Part shown: one piece after another, positions 33,971 to 42,857 of the stretch
Layout of the letters: every line of letters begins with the position of its first letter
How positions within the stretch are numbered: position 1 is the first letter of the stretch
Source of the DNA: Haloarculaceae archaeon H-GB1-1
GTDB taxonomy: Archaea > Halobacteriota > Halobacteria > Halobacteriales > Haloarculaceae
Length of the DNA stretch: 64,000 nucleotides
Assembly: GCA_029688825.1 (NCBI GenBank)
Contig: JARUKX010000016.1
Coordinates: 1 to 64,000 of the forward strand
Reading direction: 5' to 3'
Made by a program: the position numbers and the translations under genes
Notes under the pieces: generated by a model
The model's input: the letters and a program-made list of their open reading frames with translations, nothing else
The model's database searches: none
What the model was told of the DNA's origin: nothing

Positions 33971-35529
33971 GTACGTCGTCGCTCGTCCCCGTCCTGCTCG
34001 TCGGCGTTCCCCTGTCTGCCGTCGTCCCGATCGGCCTCTCGCGAGCGCGTCCGAACCTCCGCGAGGCGTGGACGTTCCTCGCGAGCGTGTCGGTTCTCGG
34101 ACTCGCCGTCCAAGCGACGACGACCGTGCTCGACGGCGAGGTCGTCGAAGTCGGGCTCGGCCACGTCGTCACGGGCGTCCCGTTCGCGCTCCGGATCGAC
34201 GCCTTCGGGGCGCTGTTCGCGTTGCTCGCAGCGGTCCTGTGGCTCGTGGCCAGCGTCTACAGCGTCGGGTACGTCCGCGAACTCGACGAGCGCCACCAGA
34301 CCCGGTACTTCGCGGCCTTCGCTGCGAGCATCGCCACGACGATGGGCGTCGCTCTCGCGGCGAACCTCCTCACGCTGTTCGTCTTCTACGAACTGCTCAC
34401 CCTGGCGACGTACCCGCTGGTCACCCACTACGAGACTGCGACTGCCCGTCGCTCGGGGCGGACGTACCTGGCGTACACGCTCACCGGCGGCGTGGCGATT
34501 CTGGCCGGCATCGCGCTCGTGTATGCGGTGACCGGGTCGGTGGATTTCTCCCCCGGCGGCGTGGGCGGGCTGGCGGCGGACCCGACACTCGCCACCGTTG
34601 GGTACGCACTGCTCGTCGTCGGGTTCGGCGTGAAAGCCGCGCTCGTGCCCCTCCACGGGTGGCTGCCGGGCGCGATGGTCGCGCCGACCCCCGTCTCCGG
34701 GCTGTTACACGCCGTCGCGGTCGTCAAGAGCGGCGTCTTCGGACTGGCCCGCGTCGTGCTGTTCGTCTTCGGCGTCGACGCGCTCCGGTCGTTGGGACTC
34801 GCCGCGCCGCTCGCCCTCGCCGCAGCGGCGACGATGCTCATCGCGGGCGTCCTCGCGCTCCGGCAGGACAAGCTGAAACGCGGCCTCGCTTACTCCACCG
34901 TCAGCCAGCTTTCCTACATCGTGCTCGGCATCGCGCTCCTGTCGCCGACGGCCGCGTTCGGCGCGCTGTTGCACCTCGTCGCCCACGCGTTCATGAAGAT
35001 CACGCTGTTCTTCTGCGCGGGCGTGGTGTACGTCGAAACCCACGTCGAGTACGTCAGCCGGATGGACGGACTCTGGCGACGGCTCCCGGGGACGATGGTC
35101 GCATTCGCCGTCGGGAGCGCCGGACTCGTGGGACTCCCGGCCATCGCGGGGTTCGTCAGCAAGTGGTATCTCGTCCTCGGGGCACTGGAGGCCGACGCCG
35201 CACCGTTCGCGGCGGTGTTCCTCCTCGCCGGACTCCTGAAGCTGCTGTACTTCTGGCCCGTGCTGTCGACCGCGGCCGGCGGGGGCGACGCCCTCGACGG
35301 ATTCAGTCCGATTGCCGCGACCGGCGGTGGAGATCGGGAAGCGGCCCACGACGGCGGCCAGGCGGATGGCTGGGAACGCCGAACGCCGACGACCGAGGCC
35401 ACCTGGCTGCTGCTCGGGCCCTTGCTCGTCACTGCGGGTGGGGCGGTCGTCCTCGGGGTCGTCCCGGACGCGACGCCGTTCTGGGACCTCGCCCGAGCGG
35501 TCGTCGCGGAGGTGTTCCGGAGTGGCTGA
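33967..35529 (+). CDS. Mrp-type antiporter subunit, NuoL/MrpA-N-like (second of three)
   Basis: 520 residues, start GTG 33967. Glu142 (FVFYELLTLATYPLVTHYE) and Lys223 (GFGVKAALVPLHGWLPGAM) are intact, and MAPTPVSGLLHAVAVVKSGVFGL and HAFMKITLFFCAGVVY follow. The sequence fits either MrpA-N or MrpD. Because the C-terminal MrpA part is separate in this operon, this protein or the next one may supply the missing NuoL-like half. The C-terminal soluble stretch (~440-480) is Gly/Asp-rich. Confidence 0.88.
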   Translation: MSTSSLVPVLLVGVPLSAVVPIGLSRARPNLREAWTFLASVSVLGLAVQATTTVLDGEVVEVGLGHVVTGVPFALRIDAFGALFALLAAVLWLVASVYSVGYVRELDERHQTRYFAAFAASIATTMGVALAANLLTLFVFYELLTLATYPLVTHYETATARRSGRTYLAYTLTGGVAILAGIALVYAVTGSVDFSPGGVGGLAADPTLATVGYALLVVGFGVKAALVPLHGWLPGAMVAPTPVSGLLHAVAVVKSGVFGLARVVLFVFGVDALRSLGLAAPLALAAAATMLIAGVLALRQDKLKRGLAYSTVSQLSYIVLGIALLSPTAAFGALLHLVAHAFMKITLFFCAGVVYVETHVEYVSRMDGLWRRLPGTMVAFAVGSAGLVGLPAIAGFVSKWYLVLGALEADAAPFAAVFLLAGLLKLLYFWPVLSTAAGGGDALDGFSPIAATGGGDREAAHDGGQADGWERRTPTTEATWLLLGPLLVTAGGAVVLGVVPDATPFWDLARAVVAEVFRSG

Positions 35530-37219
35530 GCCGCTCGCGCTCGTCCCGCCCGGTGCGGTGCTCGTCGCTGCGGCGGTCGTCGTCGCGCTCGTGGACCGGC
35601 GTCTCGGTACCGTCCTCGGAGTCGCAGTCGCCGCCGCGGTGACGGTGTGGATTACGCTCCTCCCGGCCGGGACGTACCTCCAGGGAGACCTGTTCGGCTT
35701 CGACGTCGTGCTGTTGCACGTCGACCCGCTCTCGCGGACCGTCGGCGCGATACTGGCGTTCCTGGCTGCCGCCACCGTCGCCTACGGACACGGGACCGGG
35801 GCGTCGACCCGCCAGCTCGCGCTCTCGCTCGCGTACCTCGGGACCGGGCTCCTCGCCGCGTTCGCCGGCGACTGGCTCACGCTCGTCCTCGCCTGGGAGG
35901 CGCTCGCAGTGGGAGCGACCGCGCTTCTGTGGATGAACAGCGACGCGGCGGCCACTCGTGCCGGACTCCGGTACGCCATCTACCACGAACTCGGGGGGCT
36001 GGTCCTCCTGGCCGCCGTTCTCGTCCACCTCGACCAGACCGGGACGCTCGTCTTCGATGGGGGATTACACGCCGGGCTCGCGACCACGCTTGGCCTGCTC
36101 GGCATCGGCCTCAACGTCGGGTTCATCGGGCTGCATCCGTGGATCGTCGACAGCTATCCGCGGCCCCACGTCGCCGCGAGCGTCGTCCTCGCGGCGTGCA
36201 CGACGAAGGTCGGCGTCTACGCCCTCGCCAGGGCCGTCCCCGACGGCTCGGTGGTGGTCGCCTCCCTCGGCGGTGCGATGCTCGTCGTCGGCGTCACGTA
36301 CGCGATACTCCAGACAGATCTCCGACGGCTCCTCTCGTACCACATCGTCTCCCAGGTGGGCATCATGGTCGCCGGGATCGGCGTCGGGACGTCCCTCGGC
36401 GTCGCCGGTGCCATCGCCCACCTGGTGAACAACGTGTTGTACAAGAGCCTCCTGTTCATGGTCGCGGGCGTCATCATCGTCCGGACAGGCGAGTCGAACC
36501 TCAAGCACCTGGGAGGACTCGCACGTCCCATGCCGGGGACCTTCGGGGCCTTCCTGGTCGCCGCGCTCGGCATCACCGGCGTCCCTGGCTTCAACGGGTT
36601 CGTGAGCAAGGGGATGGTGTTCGACGCAGCCGAGGCCGCAGGCTTCGACCTCCTCTGGTGGCTGCTCGTCGTCGGCAGCGTGGGCACCGTGGTCTCGTTC
36701 GCGAAGTTCGGCTACTACGCGTTCGTTCGCCAGGGCCCAGAACGCGACGTCGCCGACGCCGGCCGAAGCGAGTCCATCGGGCTCGTGGCGCTCGCCATCC
36801 CCTGTCTCGCGTTCGGCCTCGCGCCCGGTCTGCAGTTCGCCGTCCTCCCCGGTTCGACGGCCGCGGCGAAGCCGTTCGCTCCGAGCCAGTTCGCGAAGGC
36901 CGCGGCCATCCTCGGTGCAGGGTCGGTTGCGTTCGTCCTGCTCAAACGGTCCCTAAGCCGCGTCTCCGGCGTGCCCGACCTCGACGCCGTGTACCACCCC
37001 CTCGGTCGGTGGCTCCTGTGGACGAGTACCGGAGCCATCGGCGGACTCGGCCGCTGGCTCGACACCCTCGTCGACGACGTCGCGGCCAACGTCGTCCGAC
37101 TTTCGTCGCCCGACGGGACAGGCTGGATGGGGTGGGACGGATTGGCCGACGACGTGGGCGCAGGCGTCCTGCTCGTCGTCCTCAGTCTCGTCGCCCTCCT
37201 CTTCGTGTTGATTATATGA
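35522..37219 (+). CDS. Mrp-type antiporter-like subunit lacking the channel lysine (third of three)
   Basis: 565 residues, start GTG 35522, about 15 helices with a long C-terminal extension ending in a membrane helix (VLLVVLSLVALLFVLII). Glu126 is present in LVLAWEALAVGATAL, but the lysine motif reads GIGLNVGFIGLHPWIVDSYPR, with Asn198 where Lys is expected. Later Lys229 is kept in TTKVGVYAL and NVLYKSLLFMVAGV is normal. It therefore cannot use the standard proton path unchanged and may be structural, or a different ion path. Last gene of the operon. Confidence 0.85.
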   Translation: MAEPLALVPPGAVLVAAAVVVALVDRRLGTVLGVAVAAAVTVWITLLPAGTYLQGDLFGFDVVLLHVDPLSRTVGAILAFLAAATVAYGHGTGASTRQLALSLAYLGTGLLAAFAGDWLTLVLAWEALAVGATALLWMNSDAAATRAGLRYAIYHELGGLVLLAAVLVHLDQTGTLVFDGGLHAGLATTLGLLGIGLNVGFIGLHPWIVDSYPRPHVAASVVLAACTTKVGVYALARAVPDGSVVVASLGGAMLVVGVTYAILQTDLRRLLSYHIVSQVGIMVAGIGVGTSLGVAGAIAHLVNNVLYKSLLFMVAGVIIVRTGESNLKHLGGLARPMPGTFGAFLVAALGITGVPGFNGFVSKGMVFDAAEAAGFDLLWWLLVVGSVGTVVSFAKFGYYAFVRQGPERDVADAGRSESIGLVALAIPCLAFGLAPGLQFAVLPGSTAAAKPFAPSQFAKAAAILGAGSVAFVLLKRSLSRVSGVPDLDAVYHPLGRWLLWTSTGAIGGLGRWLDTLVDDVAANVVRLSSPDGTGWMGWDGLADDVGAGVLLVVLSLVALLFVLII

Positions 37220-37253
37220 CCTTACTGGCCGATTTAATGCCGTCGCCCTCGAT

Positions 37254-37646
37254 ATGGAGACCATGGCGAAGCCTCGGTACGACGACCTGAAATCGTTCCT
37301 GGCGGACCGTTTCGGCGACTCCCTTCGCTGGGTCGCGTCGTTCGATAGCGACAGCTACACCTACAACGTCCGGTGGATCCGCGACGACCTGAAGACCGAT
37401 CTGAGCAACTTCGACTTCGACACCATCGTCCACCGGTCCATGGCAGTCTTCAATCGACGCCACGTCGAGGACGTCTACTTCCACCTCGGCGACGCCAACT
37501 CCCTCGTCATCGAGCACGAGCGAGCGACCGCGGTCCACGTCTACGTCGACGACAGTCGCGGCGTGGTCATCAAGCTCGAACCCGACGCCTCCGTAACGAT
37601 CCCAGAGTTCCGCACAGAGTGTCTCTCCGAACTCGGCGTGGAGTGA
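37254..37646 (+). CDS. Uncharacterised haloarchaeal protein (DUF7522-like)
   Basis: 130 residues from ATG 37254; ATG 37263 (MAKPRYDD) is equally possible. A soluble alpha/beta protein: LKSFLADRFGDSLRWVASFDSDSYTYNVRWIRDDLK, then YFHLGDANSLVIEHERATAVHVYVDDSRGVVIKLEPDASVTIPEF, which reads as an antiparallel sheet. I associate it with the haloarchaea-only DUF7522 family from memory, not firmly. It is 34 bp after the Mrp operon and may be read from it. Confidence 0.7.
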   Translation: METMAKPRYDDLKSFLADRFGDSLRWVASFDSDSYTYNVRWIRDDLKTDLSNFDFDTIVHRSMAVFNRRHVEDVYFHLGDANSLVIEHERATAVHVYVDDSRGVVIKLEPDASVTIPEFRTECLSELGVE

Positions 37647-37744
37647 ACTGACGTTACACGGCGGCCCTTCCAAGACGAGGTCCGGAGCAAACTGGGCACC
37701 TCTCGGAGGAGAACGGCCGCTCAAGGGTGTCGTGGTAGGCCGCC

Positions 37745-38104
37745 ATGCCCGCCGCGCAGTTGTTCGAAGAGAGCAACGCTCGCGTCTGGTGGAGCGTCCG
37801 CGACGCGTTCGGCTGGCAGAAGTGGATCGGCCCTGTCAGCGGCCCTGGCGTCGGAATGCCGCTCGGTATCTACGTATTCAGCCAGTTCAGCGAGGCTCAG
37901 ATGCCCGTCGCTATCGGAGCAGTGCTCGCGTTGGCGGTCATCATCGTCGGCGCGACCCAGCAACCAGATGTCATCATCTCACTGACACCGGTCCCGGTTC
38001 CGCACTGCATCCCCCACCATCGTGACAGTATGGCGTTCAGTGGACACTCGTCGTCCGGTGTCGCCGGCTCAAAGCAGCGACGTTCCGAGCGACTCCTCCA
38101 GTAA
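37745..38104 (+). CDS. Doubtful small membrane ORF
   Basis: 119 codons. The first ~73 residues look like a protein (MPAAQLFEESNARVWWSVRDAFGWQKW and one membrane helix AVLALAVIIVGATQQP), but after QQP the sequence loses protein character (Pro/His/Ser-rich and poor codon use), as if a frame is lost there. It may be a small integral membrane protein with a shortened end, or a remnant. No family recognised. It sits in a stretch that is AT-richer than average. Confidence 0.35.
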   Translation: MPAAQLFEESNARVWWSVRDAFGWQKWIGPVSGPGVGMPLGIYVFSQFSEAQMPVAIGAVLALAVIIVGATQQPDVIISLTPVPVPHCIPHHRDSMAFSGHSSSGVAGSKQRRSERLLQ

Positions 38105-38398
38105 CTACCGAGAAGCGGAGTCACGGCTCCGAGTGGACAGTCCGGAACGATACCACTTGGGACGCGATGGACTACCGACCCTATCTCGCTGAACGAATGT
38201 CCGTCGTGGACGGCGACATCATTGCTATCGTCTCACACAAGTGTTGAGTTCGAACCCGTGTGCCTACGTCTATAGAGCCACATCCGGTGGCGGTTTCTCT
38301 CCTACACCGACTACAGCGTGAAAGACTGTCTGGTAATGTTTCTGACCGGCTGGAAATCCACGGCGCGTATAATAACTACGATATCAAAGATTCGCGGC
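38105..38398. other. Gene-free stretch upstream of the DmsR-like regulator
   Basis: About 294 bp, together with the doubtful ORF before it making 37647-38398 nearly empty. It contains several AT-rich spots (AATAACTACGATAT near 38371) that could serve the regulator's promoter. No RNA, repeat or open frame is supported. Confidence 0.4.
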
Positions 38399-39040
38399 AT
38401 GAGCCGACCCGAACGTTCGAAAACCGACAGCCTCGCTGACGAAGATCATGACTGGGGCCTGCAGGTAGTTCTCGGCCTGGAGCTCCCCGAGAGCTGTCCG
38501 TGTCCTCTGTCGAAGCCGGATTCGGCAGTGCAGGACGTTCACAACCAGATCGTAGACGGCGTCTGTCGTGCGGAAGTGCGATTGGAGGACGAACGCAACG
38601 GCGGACGGGTGTCTCACACGACCAATCAAGTCGATGCAACGTGTCTCTGCGTCGCGTTCGGTAAGGTCGAAGCCATCCCACGAATCCGATACGCCGACGG
38701 TCCCAACGTCGTCGTCGAAACGTACCTCCAGGACAGAACCGACGTCAGCGAGCTTATCAGTGAACTCAACTCGGTGACCGAACGCGTCAGTCTGAAACGC
38801 CTGATTTCCCGGGGTGAAGACGGTTCGATGGAATCCAGTCCAGCGACAGTCGACCTCGCTTCGCTAACAGCGAAGCAACGTGAGGCAGCGACGATTGCAG
38901 TGAGAGAGGGGTACTACGAGACGCCTCGGCGGACGGACCTCGACGCACTGTCCGAGGAGCTCGACATCTCGAAATCGGCCCTCTCACAACGATTGAACGC
39001 CGTCGAGGCCAAGTTAGCGAGCGCCGTGTTCGAGCGGTAG
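38399..39040 (+). CDS. HTH-10 (bacterio-opsin activator-type) regulator, DmsR-like
   Basis: 213 residues from ATG 38399 (an open frame runs 27 codons further up). The C-terminal ~55 residues are the HTH-10 domain: LTAKQREAATIAVREGYYETPRRTDLDALSEELDISKSALSQRLNAVEAKL. The N-terminal region is less regular and carries four cysteines (CPCPLS, VCRAEV, TCLCVAFG), possibly for metal or redox sensing. In Halobacterium a Bat-like HTH regulator (DmsR) precedes the dms genes; the same gene order here makes it the likely anaerobic or substrate sensor for the following operon. Codons are less GC-biased than the neighbours. Confidence 0.8.
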   Translation: MSRPERSKTDSLADEDHDWGLQVVLGLELPESCPCPLSKPDSAVQDVHNQIVDGVCRAEVRLEDERNGGRVSHTTNQVDATCLCVAFGKVEAIPRIRYADGPNVVVETYLQDRTDVSELISELNSVTERVSLKRLISRGEDGSMESSPATVDLASLTAKQREAATIAVREGYYETPRRTDLDALSEELDISKSALSQRLNAVEAKLASAVFER

Positions 39041-39239
39041 TCGATTGCGTTTTCGATGGGTCCCCCGATACCAGTGTCCTCTCTCGTGGAGCAACTTGTT
39101 TTGAACTCCCGGACTACACTCACGAACCCCGACACCGCTTGTGGTAGCGTGGTCGTCGGTCGTCGTTGTCAGGTACGTCGCGTGTGAAATCCGACCCCAC
39201 TAAAAGAGCTTCAATATCCTGCGGACGTGGTACGCCGCT

Positions 39240-39251
39240 CGATGTGCATCG
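39240..39251. promoter_or_regulatory. Palindrome in the dms operon promoter region
   Basis: CGATG-TG-CATCG, 13 bp before the first start codon of the operon (39264). A CTTCAATATCC AT-rich stretch at about 39209-39219 is the nearest promoter candidate. A binding site for the HTH-10 regulator is an inference. Confidence 0.35.
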
Positions 39252-39263
39252 TACACTGTAGCT

Positions 39264-39506
39264 ATGACTGGCCCACAGCAGCCGAAATTGACGCCACTCC
39301 CAGAGTGGGACGCGGAAGCAGATGCGATTCTGGACGGCGTCGAATACGACGCTGATCTGGGGAAACGAATGGCGAGAGACGCGATCCGCGTTTCCAACGG
39401 GGAGATGACCGACGCGGAATTCCACGAGAAGTATCACGAGGAAGTGCTGGAAGAGTTCGGGCAGGACGACCGACCGACGAAACCAGAGGGGTTCGAGGAT
39501 GACTGA
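39264..39506 (+). CDS. Small acidic protein of the Dms-type operon (ferredoxin N-terminal-domain-like)
   Basis: 80 residues, MTGPQQPKLTPLPEWDAEADAIL..., helical and acidic, no cysteines. Its end overlaps the catalytic gene start by ATGA. Small proteins of this type precede haloarchaeal DMSO-reductase-like catalytic genes and are annotated, as I recall, as 4Fe-4S ferredoxin N-terminal-domain proteins; that is memory, not shown by the sequence. A chaperone-like or assembly role is possible. Confidence 0.6.
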   Translation: MTGPQQPKLTPLPEWDAEADAILDGVEYDADLGKRMARDAIRVSNGEMTDAEFHEKYHEEVLEEFGQDDRPTKPEGFEDD

Positions 39507-42027
39507 CGACGACGGCGTCGAGCGACGGACGGTCCTGAAGGCCGGAGGGGCAGCCGCGGCGCTCGGCATCGGTGGCGGGGGCTTCATGGAGTCGCTCACT
39601 CAGCGGGACGATGTGGCCTCGAAGGGCACACCCGGCGTCGAGAGTTTCGTCGGCCAGGACGAAGTCGTCCAGACCATCTGTGCCCCCAACTGTCGGGGGA
39701 AGTGTCCGCTCGACGTGTACAAACGAGACGGCCGAATCAAGAAGATTCAACCGCACGTTCCCGCAGACGAGCGGTACAAGCGTGGCTGCGTCCTCGGACT
39801 ATCACACACGCAGCGAATCTACGACCCCACCCGGCTCAAGTACCCGATGAAGCGGACCGACTGGTCGCTGGACGAGCCGAATCCGGACGGACGGGGGTTC
39901 GACGCGGAGTTCGAGCGCATCTCGTGGGACGACGCGCTCTCGCTTCTGGCCTCGAAGATGAAAACGACCAAGGAACAGCACGGTGCATAGAGCGTGCTGT
40001 GGCACGCCGGCTCGGGCGGTGACGGTGTCGGTTCGATGGCAAAGAGCAGACTCGCGTCGCTGTTCGGCGGGACCACCGACGGCTTCTTCTACGGCATCGA
40101 CACCAACGTCGGCCAGGGGTTCCACCGCGTCGCCGGAAACCTCTGGGGAGCGTTCCTCCCACCCACGAACGCCCCGACCGACTGGAAGAACTGCCGGACG
40201 ATCATCGCGTGGGGCTCGGACATCCTGCGGAGCCAGTTCCAGATGGACTCCGAGCACTTCCTCGAAGCACTCCGCAACGGGGCGAAGCTCGTCGTGGTCG
40301 ACCCCATGTACACCACGACCGCCGCGAAGGCAGACCTCTGGCTGCCTATCGAACCCGGGAAGGACGCCTACCTGGCGCTGGCGATGATGCAGGTCGTCCT
40401 CGACGAGGGACTCCACGACGAGGAGTTCCTCCGAGCACGCACCACCGCGCCTGCGCTCGTCCGAACGGACACTGGGGAACTCCTCCGCGCGAGCGACGTG
40501 TCGGCCGCCGGGGACGACGAGAGCGTCGTAGCGATGAACTCCGAGACGAACGACGTCGAGGCGCTCGCTCCCGAAACCGACGGGTCCTACGCACTCCTCG
40601 GCGAGTACACTGTGGACGGCATCGAGACGAAGACCTCGTTGACCGTGCTCAAAGAACACGTCGACGGATACACCCCGGAGGACGTCGCCGACGTCGCCGA
40701 TCTGAATCCGGACGACGTCCGGACTGCGGCCCGGTGGCTCGCCACCAGAGGCCCCGGCGGCATCCTCCCGAGTTACGGCGTCGGTCGGTACATCTACGGG
40801 CACGTCTTCGGACAGGCGTACGCCATCCTGATGGCACTCACCGGCGACTACGGAAACAGCGGGAACATCCACAATCAGCACGGGAACCTCTGGGGCGGAA
40901 ACCAGGCGCTACAGGTCGGCGACTACACCTCGCCCGGGACCGAATCCGAGAGCGTGTCCGCCAGTCCGACGACCGGCGTCGGGTACAAGGACGTCATCAG
41001 CGCCATCGAAGACGGACAATTCGACGTCATCTACGCGATGGAGTCGAACATGCTCGTCAACCAGTTCCCGGACCGCAAGCGGTGGATAGAATCGCTGAAA
41101 AACGTCGATCTGATCGCCTGGGCGGACATGCACCACACGCCGTCGGTCCAGCATGCCGACCTCATCCTGCCGGCCGCGCACTGGTTCGAGAAGGAGGACA
41201 TCGTCCCGTCCTACTCACACCCGCACATCACCTACCGACACAAGGTTCACGACCCGCTGTGGGAGGCGAAATCCGACTACTGGATCATGGACAAGCTCGC
41301 GGCGCACCTCGGCCACGAGGATGCATTCCTCGGGGACAAACACGAGGAGCTGCGGATGCTCGTCGACCGGGACGACCGGTTGGACTTCGAGGAACTCTAC
41401 GAGGAGGGGACGGTCGAGATGGACTATCAGACCATCATGTACCAGGACGAGTTCGGAACGGAGACGGGACGGCTCGAACTGTACGACGACGCTCCCCCCG
41501 TTGAGTCAGGTCCGGGACTGGACGAGGAAGTGTCGCTCGAACTCCCGAAACCACTCGAAGCCCGAACTGACGACGACTACGAGAAATCGGACAAGTATCC
41601 GCTGGTGTTCATGCAGAAACACGGGGTGTTCAGGATCCACTCCCAGTACGAGATGAACAGCTGGGTCCGAGAGGTGAACACCGAACCCCAGCTCGACATC
41701 AACCCGAAGGACGCTAAGACCCGGGGAATCGACGACGGAGACTACGTTCGCGTCCACAACGACAAGGGTGAGATGGTCGTGAAGGCGAAGTACAACGACG
41801 GCATCAAACCGGGCCTCATCAACACCGACCAGGGTTGGTGGGATCGCGACTACGTCAGGGGACATCACAACGACCTCACGGACTCCGAAGTCGCCGAAGT
41901 CGGGCGAACGTTCGCCTTCTACGACACGCGCGTCGAGGTCGAACTCGCACCGGACGACGTCGACACCAGCAACTACACTGGGGGGAACCCGGTCGGTGCG
42001 AACGCCGAGAAGACGGGAGGTGACTGA
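39499..42027 (+). pseudogene. dmsA: DMSO-reductase-family molybdopterin subunit with in-frame TAG
   Basis: One frame of 843 codons, stopped only by TAG at 39988-39990 (codon 164). Start: Tat motif ERRTVLKAGG. Before the stop: the [4Fe-4S] motif CAPNCRGKC (C-x3-C-x3-C) plus later Cys in KRGCVLGLSH, then YDPTRLKYPMKR and FERISWDDAL; aligning with E. coli DmsA (remembered FERISWEEAYDII...GNESIYLN) the TAG takes the place of a Glu, so GAG to TAG is the simplest change. After the stop, molybdopterin motifs such as GGTTDGFFYGID, IIAWGSDILRSQF, VVVDPMYTTTAAKADLWLPI and LTGDYGNSGNIHNQHGNLWGGNQA continue without damage. Real mutation or sequence error cannot be told apart here. Re-initiation at TTG/GTG 39994 is conceivable but would lack the FeS end. 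Confidence 0.85.
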
Positions 42028-42029
42028 GT

Positions 42030-42857
42030 ATGACGAAGTATGGACTCGTTATCGATCAGGAACGGTGCATCGGCTGTCACGCATGTGCAGTGACCTGTAA
42101 ACAAGAGAACAACGTCCCGATGGGGCAGTTCTGGAACCGAGTGCTCACGGAAGGTGGCGACCACATAGATACGCCGTCCGGGACGTTCCCGGACCCCGGG
42201 GAAGCCAGCACTCTCGACATGGCGTATCAGCCGACCGCGTGCCAGCACTGCGAGAACGCCCCCTGTGTGAAGGTCTGCCCGGTCAACGCAACGTACACCC
42301 GCGATGACGGAATCGTCGAGATCGACTACGACAAATGCATCGGCTGTCGGTACTGCATGGCCGCATGTCCCTACAACGCACGGGTGTTCAACTGGGACGA
42401 ACCGGAGCAGATGCCCGAGGAAGGAACCGGTGACGTGCCGGCCCGCCCCCAGGGCGTCGTCGAGAAGTGTACCTTCTGCAGCCATCGCGTCGAGGAGGGA
42501 CTCGACCCCGCCTGCGTCGTCAACTGTCCCGCAGACGCACGTATCTTCGGTGACCTCGACGACGAGACCAGCACCGTCACGAAGTACATCGACCGGTACG
42601 AGACCGACCGGTTGCTGGAGGACCGCGGGACCGACCCCAAGACGTACTACATCAGCGGGGAGATGAGCCCCGGTCGACCGCAGAGGTCGGAGAAACTGGA
42701 GAGCGAACTTGACGAGCGTCCGTCTGCGTCCAACTCGGACGACGACGCCGACTCCGGCGGTGACGAGGGCGGCTACGGCGACAGCGGGGCCAGTCACTCG
42801 CTCGACGGTGACCCGATGCCCCACGTGCCGGCCGTCAAGCAAGGAGGTGACGACTGA
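42030..42857 (+). CDS. dmsB: Four-[4Fe-4S] electron-transfer subunit, DmsB-like
   Basis: 275 residues with 16 Cys in four clusters: CIGCHACAVTC, CQHCENAPCVKVC, CIGCRYCMAAC and CTFCSHRVEEGLDPACVVNC. No signal is present; such subunits cross the membrane together with the Tat-exported catalytic partner. It passes electrons from the membrane anchor to the molybdopterin subunit. The ~60-residue C-terminal Ser/Asp/Gly-rich tail is typical of halophiles. Two bases separate it from dmsA and the next ATG overlaps its stop. Confidence 0.9.
   Translation: MTKYGLVIDQERCIGCHACAVTCKQENNVPMGQFWNRVLTEGGDHIDTPSGTFPDPGEASTLDMAYQPTACQHCENAPCVKVCPVNATYTRDDGIVEIDYDKCIGCRYCMAACPYNARVFNWDEPEQMPEEGTGDVPARPQGVVEKCTFCSHRVEEGLDPACVVNCPADARIFGDLDDETSTVTKYIDRYETDRLLEDRGTDPKTYYISGEMSPGRPQRSEKLESELDERPSASNSDDDADSGGDEGGYGDSGASHSLDGDPMPHVPAVKQGGDD

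Noticed and set aside
39988-39990. Pyrrolysine or other recoding at the dmsA TAG
   Set aside because: TAG ends other genes in the window (ftsZ1, spt5, polymerase-associated genes) and no pyl genes are present; a mutation or read error is simpler.
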